64,000 nucleotides of DNA from JARFPW01 sp035464655 (GTDB lineage: Bacteria; Gemmatimonadota; Gemmatimonadetes; Palauibacterales; Palauibacteraceae). A program made the position numbers and the translations under genes. The DNA lies in NCBI GenBank assembly GCA_035464655.1, contig DATHRZ010000012.1, positions 121,258 through 185,257 on the forward strand, in the 5' to 3' direction. The notes beneath the pieces were generated by a model, which was not told where the DNA came from, did not search any database, and saw only the letters and a list, made by a program, of their open reading frames with translations. This document shows positions 1-9,189 of the stretch, piece after piece (the first letter of the stretch is position 1; the number at the start of each line of letters is the position of its first letter).

Positions 1-2205
1 CAAATCGCGGCGGGACACCCCGAGCTCCCGGGCCAACTCGTCCAGTTCGGCTTCCGCGTCGAGCGCCATCCGCCAGGCTCGCCGACCCGTCACCGCCTCG
101 ATGCGGCGGATGCCGGCCGCGACCCCCGTCTCGGAGACGATCCGGAACTGGCCGATCTGACCGGTGCTGCGTACGTGACAGCCGCCGCACAGTTCGAGGC
201 TCGTGCCCGGAACAGCCACGACGCGCACTTCATCGCCGTACTTCTCGCCGAACAGCGCCATCGCGCCCGCATCCAACGCCTCGCGGTACGGCCGTCGATC
301 GATCTCGACCGGCGCATTCTCGAGAATCCACTCGTTGACCTGTCGCTCGACCTCGAGCCGTTGCTCGGCGCTCATCGGACCGGTGTGCGAAAAGTCGAAC
401 CGCAACCGATCGGGCGCGACCAGCGAACCGGCCTGCTGGACGTGCTCGCCCAGGGTGTCGCGCAGGGCGGCGTGGAGCAGGTGCGTGGCCGTGTGGTTGC
501 GCTCCGTGTCACGCCGATCGCGGCGCGCGACCCGGGCGAGCACGGCGTCGACGTCCGGCGGGAGCTCGGCGTCGGACGACACGGCGGCGACGACCACCTG
601 TCCGCGCTCGTTTCGCGTCACGGCGCGGACGTCCGCCGTCCACCCGTCTCCGGAGAGCCGGCCCGTGTCGCTGACCTGGCCACCCGCCTCGATGTAGAAC
701 GGATTCCGCGCCAGCACGAACAGCCCGGTCCGCCCCTCGCCGGAGCGTCGATAGGCCAGGACCGGCGTCTCGACGGAAAGCTCCTCGTAGCCCACGAAAT
801 CCTGCGCGGCATCTGCCGTGAGGCGCTGCGCCGTCTCGAGCGTGTCGGGGTCGAGGACCGAGTCCCGCCCTCCGCCGCCGGGCATCGCGCTGCCCTCGCG
901 CGAGCGTTCGCGCTGCGCCTCGAGCGCCCGCTCGAAGCCGGCGCGCTCGACCTCGTACCCGCGCTCGGTGGCCATCAGCTCGGTGAGGTCGAGCGGGAAG
1001 CCGTACGTATCGTAGAGCTTGAAGGCGTCTTCACCAGAGATCGTGCCGGTAGCCCCCTCGGGCGCCACTTCGTCGAACCGGCTCATCCCCGCGTCGATCG
1101 TCGCGAGGAAGCGCTCCTCTTCGGCCCGCGTGGCGCCGGCGAGATGGTCGCGGCGCGCGGCGAGCTCGGGATAGACGTCCGACATCTGATCCACCACGAC
1201 GTCGACGAGGGCGTCGAGCGTCGGTTCGCGACGGCCGAGCAGCCACGCGTAGCGCCCCGCCCGCCGCAGGATGCGCCGCAACACGTACCCGCGGCCCTCG
1301 TTGGACGGGAACACCCCGTCGGCCAGCATGAACGCGACGGCGCGCGAGTGATCGGCCAGCACACGGAACGGGAGGCCCTCTTCCCAGTCTTCGGGCGCCG
1401 TGGAGTAGGAGCGGCCGACGATCGCTTCCGCCCGTTCGATCAGGGGCAGGAAGAGGTCGGTGTGATAGGTCGTCGAGGTGCCCTGGAGGATCGCGGCGAT
1501 CCGCTCGAGTCCCGCCCCCGTGTCGATGGACGGCTTCGGAAGCGGCACGTCGCCCTCGGGGCCCCGGTTGAACTGCATGAACACCAGGTTCCAGATCTCC
1601 ATGAACTCGTCGGCCTCGCCCAGCGCCTCGAACTCCTCGGGAGACAGGTCTAGCGTCGCGCCTGAGGGCCGCTTGTCGTAGTGGATCTCGGAGCACGGAC
1701 CGCAGGGCCCGGTCTCGCCCATCTGCCAGAAGTTGTCCTTGTCGCCGAGCCGCAGAACCCGGGAGGGCGGGATGCCCGTCACCTCGGGCCACAGCGCCGC
1801 CGCTTCGTCGTCGGAATAGTGGACGGTGGCCCACAGTCGATCGGGTTCGAGGCCGATCTCGTCGGTGACGAACCGCCAGGCGAAGTCGATCGCCTCCCGC
1901 TTGAAGTAGTCGCCGAACGAGAAATTGCCGAGCATCTCGAAGAAGGTATGGTGCCGCGCCGTGCGGCCGACTTCTTCGAGGTCGTTGTGCTTCCCGCTGA
2001 CGCGAAGGCACTTTTGCGACGTCACGGCACGCGCGGCGGGCCGCTCCCTGTCGCCGACGAACACGTCCTTGAACTGGACCATGCCGGCGTTCGTGAACAG
2101 TAGCGTCGGGTCGTCGCCCGGAACGAGCGGGCCACTCGGAAGATGCACGTGTCCCTGGCGCTCGAAGAACTCGATGAATCGGGTGCGGACTTCGCTGGCT
2201 TTCAT
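1..2205 (-). CDS. alaS: Alanine--tRNA ligase, C-terminus cut by window edge
   Basis: Charges tRNA-Ala with alanine in the cytoplasm and hydrolyses mischarged Ser/Gly-tRNA-Ala. The 735 visible codons begin at ATG 2205 and cover the class II catalytic core, the editing domain and its zinc site. An N-terminal FTNAGMVQFK motif, the TATHLLH editing motif near residue 568 and the CGGCH metal motif near residue 674 are all intact. Family members are usually about 870-900 residues, so roughly 140-160 residues of the oligomerisation (C-Ala) domain lie outside the window. It follows recX by 31 bp on the same strand, giving recA-recX-alaS, a common bacterial order. No clear ribosome-binding site precedes the ATG. 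Identification is very secure. Confidence 0.98.
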   Translation of the reverse strand, partial: MKASEVRTRFIEFFERQGHVHLPSGPLVPGDDPTLLFTNAGMVQFKDVFVGDRERPAARAVTSQKCLRVSGKHNDLEEVGRTARHHTFFEMLGNFSFGDYFKREAIDFAWRFVTDEIGLEPDRLWATVHYSDDEAAALWPEVTGIPPSRVLRLGDKDNFWQMGETGPCGPCSEIHYDKRPSGATLDLSPEEFEALGEADEFMEIWNLVFMQFNRGPEGDVPLPKPSIDTGAGLERIAAILQGTSTTYHTDLFLPLIERAEAIVGRSYSTAPEDWEEGLPFRVLADHSRAVAFMLADGVFPSNEGRGYVLRRILRRAGRYAWLLGRREPTLDALVDVVVDQMSDVYPELAARRDHLAGATRAEEERFLATIDAGMSRFDEVAPEGATGTISGEDAFKLYDTYGFPLDLTELMATERGYEVERAGFERALEAQRERSREGSAMPGGGGRDSVLDPDTLETAQRLTADAAQDFVGYEELSVETPVLAYRRSGEGRTGLFVLARNPFYIEAGGQVSDTGRLSGDGWTADVRAVTRNERGQVVVAAVSSDAELPPDVDAVLARVARRDRRDTERNHTATHLLHAALRDTLGEHVQQAGSLVAPDRLRFDFSHTGPMSAEQRLEVERQVNEWILENAPVEIDRRPYREALDAGAMALFGEKYGDEVRVVAVPGTSLELCGGCHVRSTGQIGQFRIVSETGVAAGIRRIEAVTGRRAWRMALDAEAELDELARELGVSRRDL

Positions 2206-2236
2206 CTGGTCAATATGGCGGGCCGGTGGGGCGTTC

Positions 2237-2728
2237 TCAATCGACCAGGCGGGACGGAGGGTCGGGCGGACCGACGCTCCCGGCCGGCAGGGTCTCGGCC
2301 ACGACCGTCCGAACCACGGGCGGCGGGAAGCCTCGACGAGCCAGATAGCCCATGAGGCGGCGCCGGGCGGCCTCGGTCTCGACGCCACCGAGCGCTTTCA
2401 CGCGCTTGTCCGCGAGCCGCCGCGCCAGGTCGGTCTCGTCGAGCCCGGATTCGGCGAACGCCTCGTCGATCGCGGCCTCTGCGAGGTCGCCGTCGACGCC
2501 CTTCCGAAACAGTTCCGAGCGCAACGCGCGACGCCCCTTCGGACGCAGCCTCAGCCGATCTCGCACGTGTGCGAGGGCAAAGGCCCGGTCGTCGAGATAG
2601 CCGAGCTCACGGCAACGCAGCAGGGCCGACGCCGTGGCGGAGGGAGCATGGCCGGCGCGGAGCAGCCTTCTCTTTAATTCACTTTCACTGCGAGCACGGA
2701 ACGACAACAGTTCCAATGCTTTATCCAT
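2237..2728 (-). CDS. recX: RecX regulatory protein
   Basis: RecX binds RecA filaments and limits their extension and recombinase activity. The 163-residue product is all-helical, Arg/Leu-rich and of the normal family length. It has the RecX pattern: an N-terminal ALELLSFRARSESELKRRL element, then two further three-helix repeats, the last containing GYLARRGFPP. It sits 56 bp downstream of recA on the same strand and 31 bp upstream of alaS, the classic position for recX. The first codons (GAT AAA GCA TTG) are less GC-rich than the rest, as often seen near starts. The function is inferred from family and context. Confidence 0.93.
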   Translation of the reverse strand: MDKALELLSFRARSESELKRRLLRAGHAPSATASALLRCRELGYLDDRAFALAHVRDRLRLRPKGRRALRSELFRKGVDGDLAEAAIDEAFAESGLDETDLARRLADKRVKALGGVETEAARRRLMGYLARRGFPPPVVRTVVAETLPAGSVGPPDPPSRLVD

Positions 2729-2784
2729 AGCCGTCCGGTGCTCGTCAACGTCGGCCCCGGACGGCCCTTCCGGGCGTGGATCCG

Positions 2785-3840
<1,056 letters not shown>

Positions 3841-3903
3841 CGTTCCTCGCTGTCGAAATTCAGGATTGCGGGTGTCTCGGCCGGGGTAGCCGGCACGAGA
3901 CCC

Positions 3904-3932
3904 ATGATAGAACACCCCTCCGACTTTCGCAA
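3904..3932 (-). promoter_or_regulatory. Predicted recA promoter
   Basis: On the minus strand the -35 hexamer TTGCGA (3927-3932) and the -10 hexamer TATCAT (3904-3909) are separated by exactly 17 bp. The predicted start near 3897 would give a leader of about 57 nt before the recA ATG. The sequence GAACAAATTGCGAA overlaps the -35 and could be an operator, but it does not match a known LexA consensus. Confidence 0.55.
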
Positions 3933-3977
3933 TTTGTTCGGGTCGGGCCCGAAGCGTCCAAACGGAACTTCGCACCC

Positions 3978-4127
3978 GTGGCTCAGCTTCCGGCCCCGCA
4001 TCAACCGGACGTCATCCGCCTTGCCGCCATAAGCGACGAGCTGGCCGCGGTACGCGAGGCGTGGGCCCCCGACGCACTCGACGTGGAAGAGATCGAGATC
4101 GCGCCGCGGTCCGACATCGCCGTGTAA
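3978..4127 (+). CDS. Possible 49-residue small protein
   Basis: A short GTG-started frame reads VAQLPAPHQPDVIRLAAISD... and ends ...EIAPRSDIAV. Its second half (about 4029-4127) has the G/C-ending codon bias of genuine genes in this window (for example GAC GAG CTG GCC GCG, then GAC GTG GAA GAG ATC GAG ATC). No convincing ribosome-binding site precedes the GTG and I recognise no family. It lies divergent from recA in a 400-bp intergenic stretch (3841-4239) that otherwise holds only the recA promoter and the dodecin terminator. It may be a real small protein, a gene remnant, or chance. Confidence 0.25.
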   Translation: MAQLPAPHQPDVIRLAAISDELAAVREAWAPDALDVEEIEIAPRSDIAV

Positions 4128-4148
4128 CGCGAGGCGCTGGCCCGGGTG

Positions 4149-4188
4149 AAAAAATGAAGGGAGCGGCCCGTCTTGCGGCCGCTCCCTT
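4149..4188 (-). terminator. Rho-independent terminator after dodecin
   Basis: A perfect 12-bp stem (AAGGGAGCGGCC at 4157-4168 and its complement at 4177-4188) encloses an 8-nt loop. Read on the minus strand it is followed by CA and six T residues (4149-4154). It lies about 50 bp past the dodecin stop codon and is the clearest intrinsic terminator in the window. Confidence 0.85.
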
Positions 4189-4239
4189 CCCGACGTCGCC
4201 GTGAACGCGAGGTCGCTACCCTTGTCGCACTGCCGTCAT

Positions 4240-4443
4240 TCAGTCGTTCAGCACGAACGTGACCTTCATGTTCACGCGGTACGCTTTGATCTTCCCATCC
4301 TCGCAGTCCACCGTTTGCTGCTGTATCCAGGCGCCCTTGATGCCTTTGAGCGTCTTGTCCGCCCGGGCGATGCCCTTACGGATGGCGTCTTCGAAGCTTT
4401 CGGTGGATGAGGAGGTGATCTCGGTAACCTTGGCGACGGACAT
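4240..4443 (-). CDS. Dodecin flavin-binding protein
   Basis: Dodecins are small hollow dodecamers that bind and store or sequester flavins and protect against flavin-driven oxidative damage. The 67-residue product has the exact family length and pattern: VAKVTEITSSSTESFEDAI, the helix KGIARADKTLKGIKGAWI with the Trp that stacks on the isoalloxazine ring, then QQQTVDCEDGKIKAYRVNMKV-type strands. ATG 4443 is chosen because AAAGGAGG stands just upstream and the family N-terminus starts here; a longer in-frame start at 4533 would add unrelated sequence. It is monocistronic, with a possible promoter at 4550-4579 and an intrinsic terminator at 4149-4188. Confidence 0.95.
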   Translation of the reverse strand: MSVAKVTEITSSSTESFEDAIRKGIARADKTLKGIKGAWIQQQTVDCEDGKIKAYRVNMKVTFVLND

Positions 4444-4549
4444 GTCGCCCTCCTTTCGCTGAAGTCTTGCCTGACGCACCGAATCGGTCCCCGCGGGGAG
4501 CGGCCGGTGGCTCGGTGTCGGTAATCGCGCCACAACGCGTGGCCCCCGA

Positions 4550-4579
4550 AATGTACGTGATCGTCGGCCCAGCGACCAA
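4550..4579 (-). promoter_or_regulatory. Possible dodecin promoter
   Basis: Minus-strand -35 TTGGTC (4574-4579) and -10 TACATT (4550-4555), spaced by 18 bp, lie about 107 bp upstream of the dodecin ATG. The fit is moderate, but the gene is isolated and needs its own promoter. Confidence 0.35.
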
Positions 4580-4600
4580 GCGAACTGCGTCGGCCCCGTC

Positions 4601-5632
4601 CTACGCCATCGCGCCGCGCAGGGCTTCGATCGCGCGGTCGATTCCCTCGTCGTCCACGTCGCGGTGCGTTACCGCCCGCAGCCAGTCGGCCCCGAGCGCC
4701 AGGATCCACACGCCGCGCTCGTGCAGGCGCCGCTCGATCTCGGCGGCGGCCAGCCCCTCGCGCGTGACGTCGATCCGCAGCGTGTTCGTGTCGGGCTCGA
4801 CGGGTGCCAGGCCGTCGATCTCGCGGCAGGCCTCATACAGCCGACGGGCCCGCGCGTGGTCCTCGCCCAGCCGGGGCAGGTGGTGCTCGAGCGCGTGGAG
4901 GCCTGCGGCCGCCAGGATCCCCACCTGGCGCATCCCACCGCCCAGGCGCTTGCGAATCGTCCATGCCCGCTCGATGAGCTCGGCCGGACCGGCGAGCATC
5001 GAACCGGCCGGGCAGCCGAGCCCTTTCGACAGCGAGGCCATGACCGTGTCGGCCGTCGCGGCGACGGCGGCCGGCGGACGCCCGAGGGCGACGGCCGCGT
5101 GCCACAGGCGCGCCCCGTCCATGTGAATCGGCAGGCCGTGCTCATCGGCCACCCGACGCAGAGCATCGAGCGTGTCGAGCGGAACGACCGATCCGCCCGA
5201 GGCGCCGTGGGTCTGCTCGACGCAGATCAACGTCGTGCGCGGATGATGTCTGTCGCCGGGGCGGATGGCGGCGCGGACCCGGTCCGCCGGCAGGCGGCCG
5301 CGCTCCGACGGCACGGGAACGAGCTGCACGCCGGCCAGCCACGACGCGCTCGCGTACTCGTAGTGGAAGACGTGCGCGTCGGCCTCACAGATCGCCTCGC
5401 TGCCCGGCTCGGTGTGCAGGAGGATCCCCGTCTGGTTGGCCTGCGTGCCCGACGGAAAGAACAGGGCCGCTTCCTTGCCGAGCAGCTCGGCCGTGCGCCG
5501 CTCGAGGCGCTCGACCGTCGGGTCCTTCCCGAGCACGTCGTCGTCGACCTCGGCCGCCGCGATCGCGGCGCGCATCGCCGCCGAAGGGCGGGTCACGGTG
5601 TCGCTCCGCAGGTCGACGGCACCCCCGTTCAT
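4601..5632 (-). CDS. ltaE: Low-specificity L-threonine aldolase
   Basis: A PLP enzyme that cleaves L-threonine or L-allo-threonine to glycine and acetaldehyde. The 343-residue product starts VDLRSDTVTRPS after MNGGA, the signature start of the family. It carries the HMDGARLWHA motif near residues 170-179 and the PLP lysine at about residue 203 in ASLSKGLGCPAGS. ATG 5632 overlaps the stop codon of the upstream zinc-ribbon gene by four bases (ATGA), so translation is probably coupled; in-frame codons further upstream fall inside that gene. It is the last gene of the dtd-maf-glpK operon. Confidence 0.95.
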   Translation of the reverse strand: MNGGAVDLRSDTVTRPSAAMRAAIAAAEVDDDVLGKDPTVERLERRTAELLGKEAALFFPSGTQANQTGILLHTEPGSEAICEADAHVFHYEYASASWLAGVQLVPVPSERGRLPADRVRAAIRPGDRHHPRTTLICVEQTHGASGGSVVPLDTLDALRRVADEHGLPIHMDGARLWHAAVALGRPPAAVAATADTVMASLSKGLGCPAGSMLAGPAELIERAWTIRKRLGGGMRQVGILAAAGLHALEHHLPRLGEDHARARRLYEACREIDGLAPVEPDTNTLRIDVTREGLAAAEIERRLHERGVWILALGADWLRAVTHRDVDDEGIDRAIEALRGAMA

Positions 5633-6000
5633 TCGACGGGCGTTCCGCATCGCGAGCAGAAGCTGGCGGCCGGCGCCGTCGGCGCCCCGCACACTCCGCA
5701 CACACCCCCTTCTCCGCTCCGCCGCCTATCGTCCGCCTCGGCGGGAGCCGTCGCACCGGCGTCGCGCGCCGCGATCGCGACAGCCGCGTACTCGGCGCGC
5801 AGCTTCCGGTAGTCCTCGTCGTCGATCTTCCCCGTCTCGTGCTCGAACTCGAGCTCGCGCAGGGCCTCGAGGGCCTCGCCCAGGCGCTCACCCGGCTCCG
5901 CGCCGCGCCCCGATCGCGGCTGCCGGTCGAGCAGCGGCGCCACGAGCACGGCGGCCAGCAGTACGAAGAGAATCACCGCGAAGAAGTATACGGCCGTCAT
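5629..6000 (-). CDS. Membrane-anchored zinc-ribbon protein
   Basis: The 123-residue product has one N-terminal transmembrane helix (residues 3-22, AVYFFAVILFVLLAAVLVAP). A helical segment follows, with the pattern ALRELEFEHETGKIDDEDYRKL seen in the CcmI/CycH N-terminal region. An Ala-rich linker leads to a C-terminal zinc ribbon with Cys pairs CGVC and CSRC. That layout suggests a small membrane protein related to the N-terminal part of cytochrome-c biogenesis factor CcmI with an added zinc ribbon. No other ccm genes are nearby. It overlaps glpK by four bases upstream and ltaE by four bases downstream, so it is firmly embedded in the operon. Function is unknown. Confidence 0.8.
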   Translation of the reverse strand: MTAVYFFAVILFVLLAAVLVAPLLDRQPRSGRGAEPGERLGEALEALRELEFEHETGKIDDEDYRKLRAEYAAVAIAARDAGATAPAEADDRRRSGEGGVCGVCGAPTAPAASFCSRCGTPVE

Positions 6001-7508
6001 TCGTCACCTCCGGCGTCGGTCCATTCGAGGACGGCGCGGATGGCGCGCCTCCAGTCGCGGCGGCGCGCGTCCGCCAGATCGTCGGTTCCCGGGCGGGGCG
6101 TGAACTCGGTTTCATCGCCGCGCGCAGCCGCCAGCTCGTCGGGCCCGCTCCACAGGCCGGCGCCGACCCCCGCCAGGCCAGCCGCGCCGATCGCGGTCAG
6201 CTCGGTGGCCTCGGGCCGGATCACCGACTGGCCGATCAGGTCGGCCTGCGCCTGCATGAGCCAGTCGTTGCGGGCCGCACCCCCGTCCACGCGAAGCGCG
6301 GCGAGCTCGAGGTCGCCCGGCGCCGTCATCGCCTCGATCACGTCGGCCGTCGACTGCGCCATCGATTCCAGCACGGCGCGGACCAGGTGGGCCGTCGTCG
6401 TTCCGCGCGTCAGTCCGAAGAACGCGCCGCGGGCTCCCGAGGCCCAGTACGGCGTGCCCAGCCCCGTCAGCGCCGGCACGAACACGACCCCGGCCGCGTC
6501 GTCCAGCGACGCCGCGATGCGCTCTGACTGCTCGGCGGTCTCGATCAGGCCGAGGCCGTCGCGCAGCCATTGGATAGCGGCACCCGCGACGAGAATCGAT
6601 CCCTCGTAGGCATAGGCGAGCTCGCCGGCCGGTCCGCACGCGGCGGTCGTGAGAACGCCGTCCACGTCCGGGCCACGCGCCGTTCCCGTATGGAACAGCA
6701 GGAAGGCCCCCGTTCCGTACGTATTCTTCGCCTGGCCCGCCGACCAGCAGCCCTGCCCGAACAGCGCGGCCTGCTGATCGCCCGCCACGCCGGTGATCGG
6801 AAGCTCGAACCCTACGGCTCCGGGGTCGGTCGTGCCGAAGTTCCCGGCCGACGGTCGGATCTCCGGCAGCAAGCCGGCCGGCACCCCGAACAGGTCGCAC
6901 AGCCCGTCATCCCAGTCGGCCGCGTCGAGCGAATAGAGCATGGTCCGGCTGGCGTTGGTCGGGTCGGTGGCGTGGACGGCCCCGCCCGTCAGCCGGGCGA
7001 TCAGCCACGCGTCGATCGTCCCGAAAGCCAGTTCACCGGCGGCGGCGCGGCGCGCGAGCTCCGCGTCGGAAGCGAGCATCCATTCGAGCTTGGTCGCGGA
7101 GAAGTACGGATCGACGACGAGACCGGTCTTGCGGCGGATGACCTCGGCCTCGGGTGACCGACGCAGCTCGTCGCAACGTTCCGCCGTGCGCCGGTCCTGC
7201 CAGACGATGGCGCGCGCCACCGGCTCGAGCGTGTCCCGGTCCCACAGCACGGTGGTTTCGCGCTGGTTCGTGATCCCCACGGCCCCGACCGTCCGCGCGA
7301 CGTCTCCGGCCTCCTCGAGCGCGCGGCCGATCGTCGAGACGACCGAGTTCCAGATGTCGGAGGCGTCGTGCTCCACGCGACCCGGTTCCGGAAAGTGCTG
7401 CGGAAACTCCTCGTAAGCCGAGGCGACGAGCCGGCCGTCGGGGCCGAACACGAGCGCCCGCGAGCCGGTCGTTCCCTGATCGATAGCAAGCACCGCCTGA
7501 GCGCTCAT
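5997..7508 (-). CDS. glpK: Glycerol kinase
   Basis: Phosphorylates glycerol to sn-glycerol 3-phosphate with ATP, the entry point for glycerol use and a source of phospholipid backbone. The 503-residue product is of normal length and has the FGGY fold: LAIDQGTTGSRA at the N-terminus, the glycerol-kinase motif GITNQRETTVLWD, and the second-domain motif GSILVAGAAIQWLRDGL. ATG 7508 overlaps the maf stop by four bases (ATGA); it overlaps the next gene the same way. No glpF or glpD is visible. Other FGGY kinases are possible in principle, but the NQRETT motif is specific. Confidence 0.95.
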   Translation of the reverse strand: MSAQAVLAIDQGTTGSRALVFGPDGRLVASAYEEFPQHFPEPGRVEHDASDIWNSVVSTIGRALEEAGDVARTVGAVGITNQRETTVLWDRDTLEPVARAIVWQDRRTAERCDELRRSPEAEVIRRKTGLVVDPYFSATKLEWMLASDAELARRAAAGELAFGTIDAWLIARLTGGAVHATDPTNASRTMLYSLDAADWDDGLCDLFGVPAGLLPEIRPSAGNFGTTDPGAVGFELPITGVAGDQQAALFGQGCWSAGQAKNTYGTGAFLLFHTGTARGPDVDGVLTTAACGPAGELAYAYEGSILVAGAAIQWLRDGLGLIETAEQSERIAASLDDAAGVVFVPALTGLGTPYWASGARGAFFGLTRGTTTAHLVRAVLESMAQSTADVIEAMTAPGDLELAALRVDGGAARNDWLMQAQADLIGQSVIRPEATELTAIGAAGLAGVGAGLWSGPDELAAARGDETEFTPRPGTDDLADARRRDWRRAIRAVLEWTDAGGDE

Positions 7509-8137
7509 GCACTCCCCTCCGCCGCCTGCCGGCGAACGTCCCCGAGTGGGACGATCTCTCCGTAGAGATAGCGGAACCCGGTGTCGTGCAGAAGGGAGAG
7601 CAGCGCGGGCACGGGCAGGCCCATGACGTTGAAGAAGTCGCCCTCGATCCGCTCGACCAGGGCCGACCCGAACCCCTGGATGCCGTAGGCTCCCGCCTTG
7701 TCGAGCGGCTCGCACGTGGCGACGTACGCCGCGATCTCCGCCCGGTCGAGGGACCGGAAGGTCACCGTGGTCAGGGCCGCCGCCGACCTGGTCTCCGCGC
7801 CGAGGCGCAGGGCGAGGCCCGTGATCACTTCGTGCGAACGCCCGGCCAGCCGCCCGAGCATCGCGGTCGCGTCGCCGGGTCCCGTGGGCTTGCCCAGCAG
7901 GTCGCCGTCGAGGACGACGATCGTATCGGCCGCCAGCACGAGCTCACCCGGCTCCGCCTCGACCGCCGTCGCCTTCAGCTCCGCCAGGCGCCGCGCCGCG
8001 GCGGCGGCGCCCTCCCCCGGACGCAAGCTCTCGTCGACGTCGGGGGGACGCACGTCGAACGCCAGGCCGAGTGCCGCCAGGATGTCGCGGCGCCGCGGGG
8101 AGCCGGATGCGAGAACCAGCCGTGTCATCCCGTTCAC
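7505..8137 (-). CDS. maf: Maf family nucleotide pyrophosphatase
   Basis: Maf proteins hydrolyse dTTP/UTP or modified nucleotides to monophosphates and are linked to septum inhibition and house-cleaning. The 210-residue product has the signature ASGSPRR at residues 10-16, the LAADTIV motif with the catalytic Asp, and GKPTGPGDA. The start is GTG 8137 or ATG 8128 (three codons later); neither has a strong ribosome-binding site. It lies 7 bp downstream of dtd, so coupling is likely. The stop overlaps the glpK start. Confidence 0.95.
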   Translation of the reverse strand: MNGMTRLVLASGSPRRRDILAALGLAFDVRPPDVDESLRPGEGAAAAARRLAELKATAVEAEPGELVLAADTIVVLDGDLLGKPTGPGDATAMLGRLAGRSHEVITGLALRLGAETRSAAALTTVTFRSLDRAEIAAYVATCEPLDKAGAYGIQGFGSALVERIEGDFFNVMGLPVPALLSLLHDTGFRYLYGEIVPLGDVRRQAAEGSA

Positions 8138-8144
8138 GCTTCGA

Positions 8145-8582
8145 TCATCGATCGACGACCAGGGTCACCGGGCCCGAGTTGACGAGCTCGACATCCATCA
8201 TCGCCCCGAACTCGCCGGCCTCGACGGACGTACCGTCGGCCGCGCAGATCTCGAGGAAGCGGTCGTAGAGCTCGCGAGCGCGCTCGGGTGGGGCTGCGCC
8301 GACGAACGAGGGGCGCCGCCCTTTCGAGACGTCGCCGTACAGTGTGAACTGGGAGACGACCAGCAGCGCTCCGTCGACCTCCGACAGGTCGCGATTCATC
8401 CGGCCGTCGTCGTCGGGAAACACGCGAAGGCCGCGCAGCTTGTCGGCCATCCAGCGCAGGTCGTCCTCGGTATCGGCGGGCGCGAAACCGACCAGGACGA
8501 GCAAACCTCGCCCGATCTCGCCCGTCGTCCGACCGCCCACCCGGACGGCCGCCCGGTCTACCCGCTGCAACACGACTCTCAC
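8145..8582 (-). CDS. dtd: D-aminoacyl-tRNA deacylase
   Basis: Hydrolyses D-aminoacyl-tRNA and misacylated Gly-tRNA-Ala, enforcing homochirality in translation. The 145-residue product is exactly family length, with the cross-subunit motif SQFTLYGD at residues 77-84 and the C-terminal NSGPVT motif (GPVT at about 137-140). The start is GTG 8582, giving the family N-terminus MRVVLQRV, with GGGAGCG upstream; a longer frame exists but is not conserved. It heads the operon dtd-maf-glpK-zinc ribbon-ltaE, with a well-formed promoter 48 nt upstream of the GTG. Confidence 0.96.
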   Translation of the reverse strand: MRVVLQRVDRAAVRVGGRTTGEIGRGLLVLVGFAPADTEDDLRWMADKLRGLRVFPDDDGRMNRDLSEVDGALLVVSQFTLYGDVSKGRRPSFVGAAPPERARELYDRFLEICAADGTSVEAGEFGAMMDVELVNSGPVTLVVDR

Positions 8583-8636
8583 GTCCGCTCCCGTTCGAAA
8601 CTCTCGCGGGCCGCCGCCCGGCGGCCACCGGGTGCG

Positions 8637-8665
8637 ATCATAGTTACCCGGGCGAACCGTGTCGA
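8637..8665 (-). promoter_or_regulatory. Predicted promoter of the dtd-maf-glpK operon
   Basis: On the minus strand -35 TCGACA (8660-8665) and -10 TATGAT (8637-8642) each match the consensus at five of six positions and are spaced by 17 bp. The predicted start near 8630 gives a 48-nt leader before GTG 8582. Confidence 0.6.
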
Positions 8666-8701
8666 TCAGGCCACGGAACGATGCCCGCGTCCCCGCGGCC
8701 G

Positions 8702-9109
8702 TCAGTCGCTGATGTGAACGACGCACCTCCGCGTGGACCCTCGCCGCCGGTGCTCCCAGACGTACAATCCCTGCCAGGTGCCCAGGGCGAGGCGGCCCTC
8801 GACGATCGGCACCGACACGGTCGTCGACGTGAGGGCCGCCTTGATGTGCGAGGGCATGTCGTCGGGCCCCTCGGCCGTATGCGTGAAATGCGGATCGTCC
8901 TCGCTGACCAGCCGAGACAGCCACTCGTGCAGATCATGCCGGGCCGACGGGTCGGCGTTCTCCTGGATCGTCAGGCTCGCGGACGTGTGCTGGATCATCA
9001 CCGTGCACAGCCCCTCGGAGCGACCGCTCTCTCCAACCAGCGCCGCCACCCGATCCGTGATCTCCGTCAGGCCCGGGCCCGACGTGTGGACCGCCAGGCT
9101 ACCGATCAT
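8702..9109 (-). CDS. YjbQ family protein (UPF0047)
   Basis: The 135-residue product belongs to the YjbQ/UPF0047 family: small trimeric beta proteins with a conserved His/Asp/Glu pocket, for which weak thiamin-phosphate-synthase activity has been reported. Family features are IQHTSASLTIQENADP at about residues 39-54 and the GTWQGLYVWEHR segment near the end. The physiological role is not established. ATG 9109 is preceded by the long purine tract GAGAGGAGGAGGCG, an excellent ribosome-binding site. The gene faces the large intergenic region with the DnaA-box row, and is separated from dtd by 119 bp that contain the dtd promoter. Confidence 0.93.
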   Translation of the reverse strand: MIGSLAVHTSGPGLTEITDRVAALVGESGRSEGLCTVMIQHTSASLTIQENADPSARHDLHEWLSRLVSEDDPHFTHTAEGPDDMPSHIKAALTSTTVSVPIVEGRLALGTWQGLYVWEHRRRGSTRRCVVHISD

Positions 9110-9189
9110 CGCCTCCTCCTCTCAATCCACGTGCCCGGGGAATATCGAACCGCCTTCGTCGACCCGCCGTTCACCGCGCCAGGGCGCCA

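Noticed and set aside
175..1653. Long plus-strand open frame across alaS
   Set aside because: It is antisense to a perfectly conserved alaS; GC-rich third positions create long antisense frames throughout this window. Similar shadows opposite recA, glpK, mfd, pntB, wecC and the helicase gene were dropped for the same reason.
3841..3960. LexA/SOS box upstream of recA
   Set aside because: Neither CTGT-N8-ACAG nor GAAC-N4-GTTC is present; GAACAAATTGCGAA is only a loose resemblance and this phylum may use another motif.
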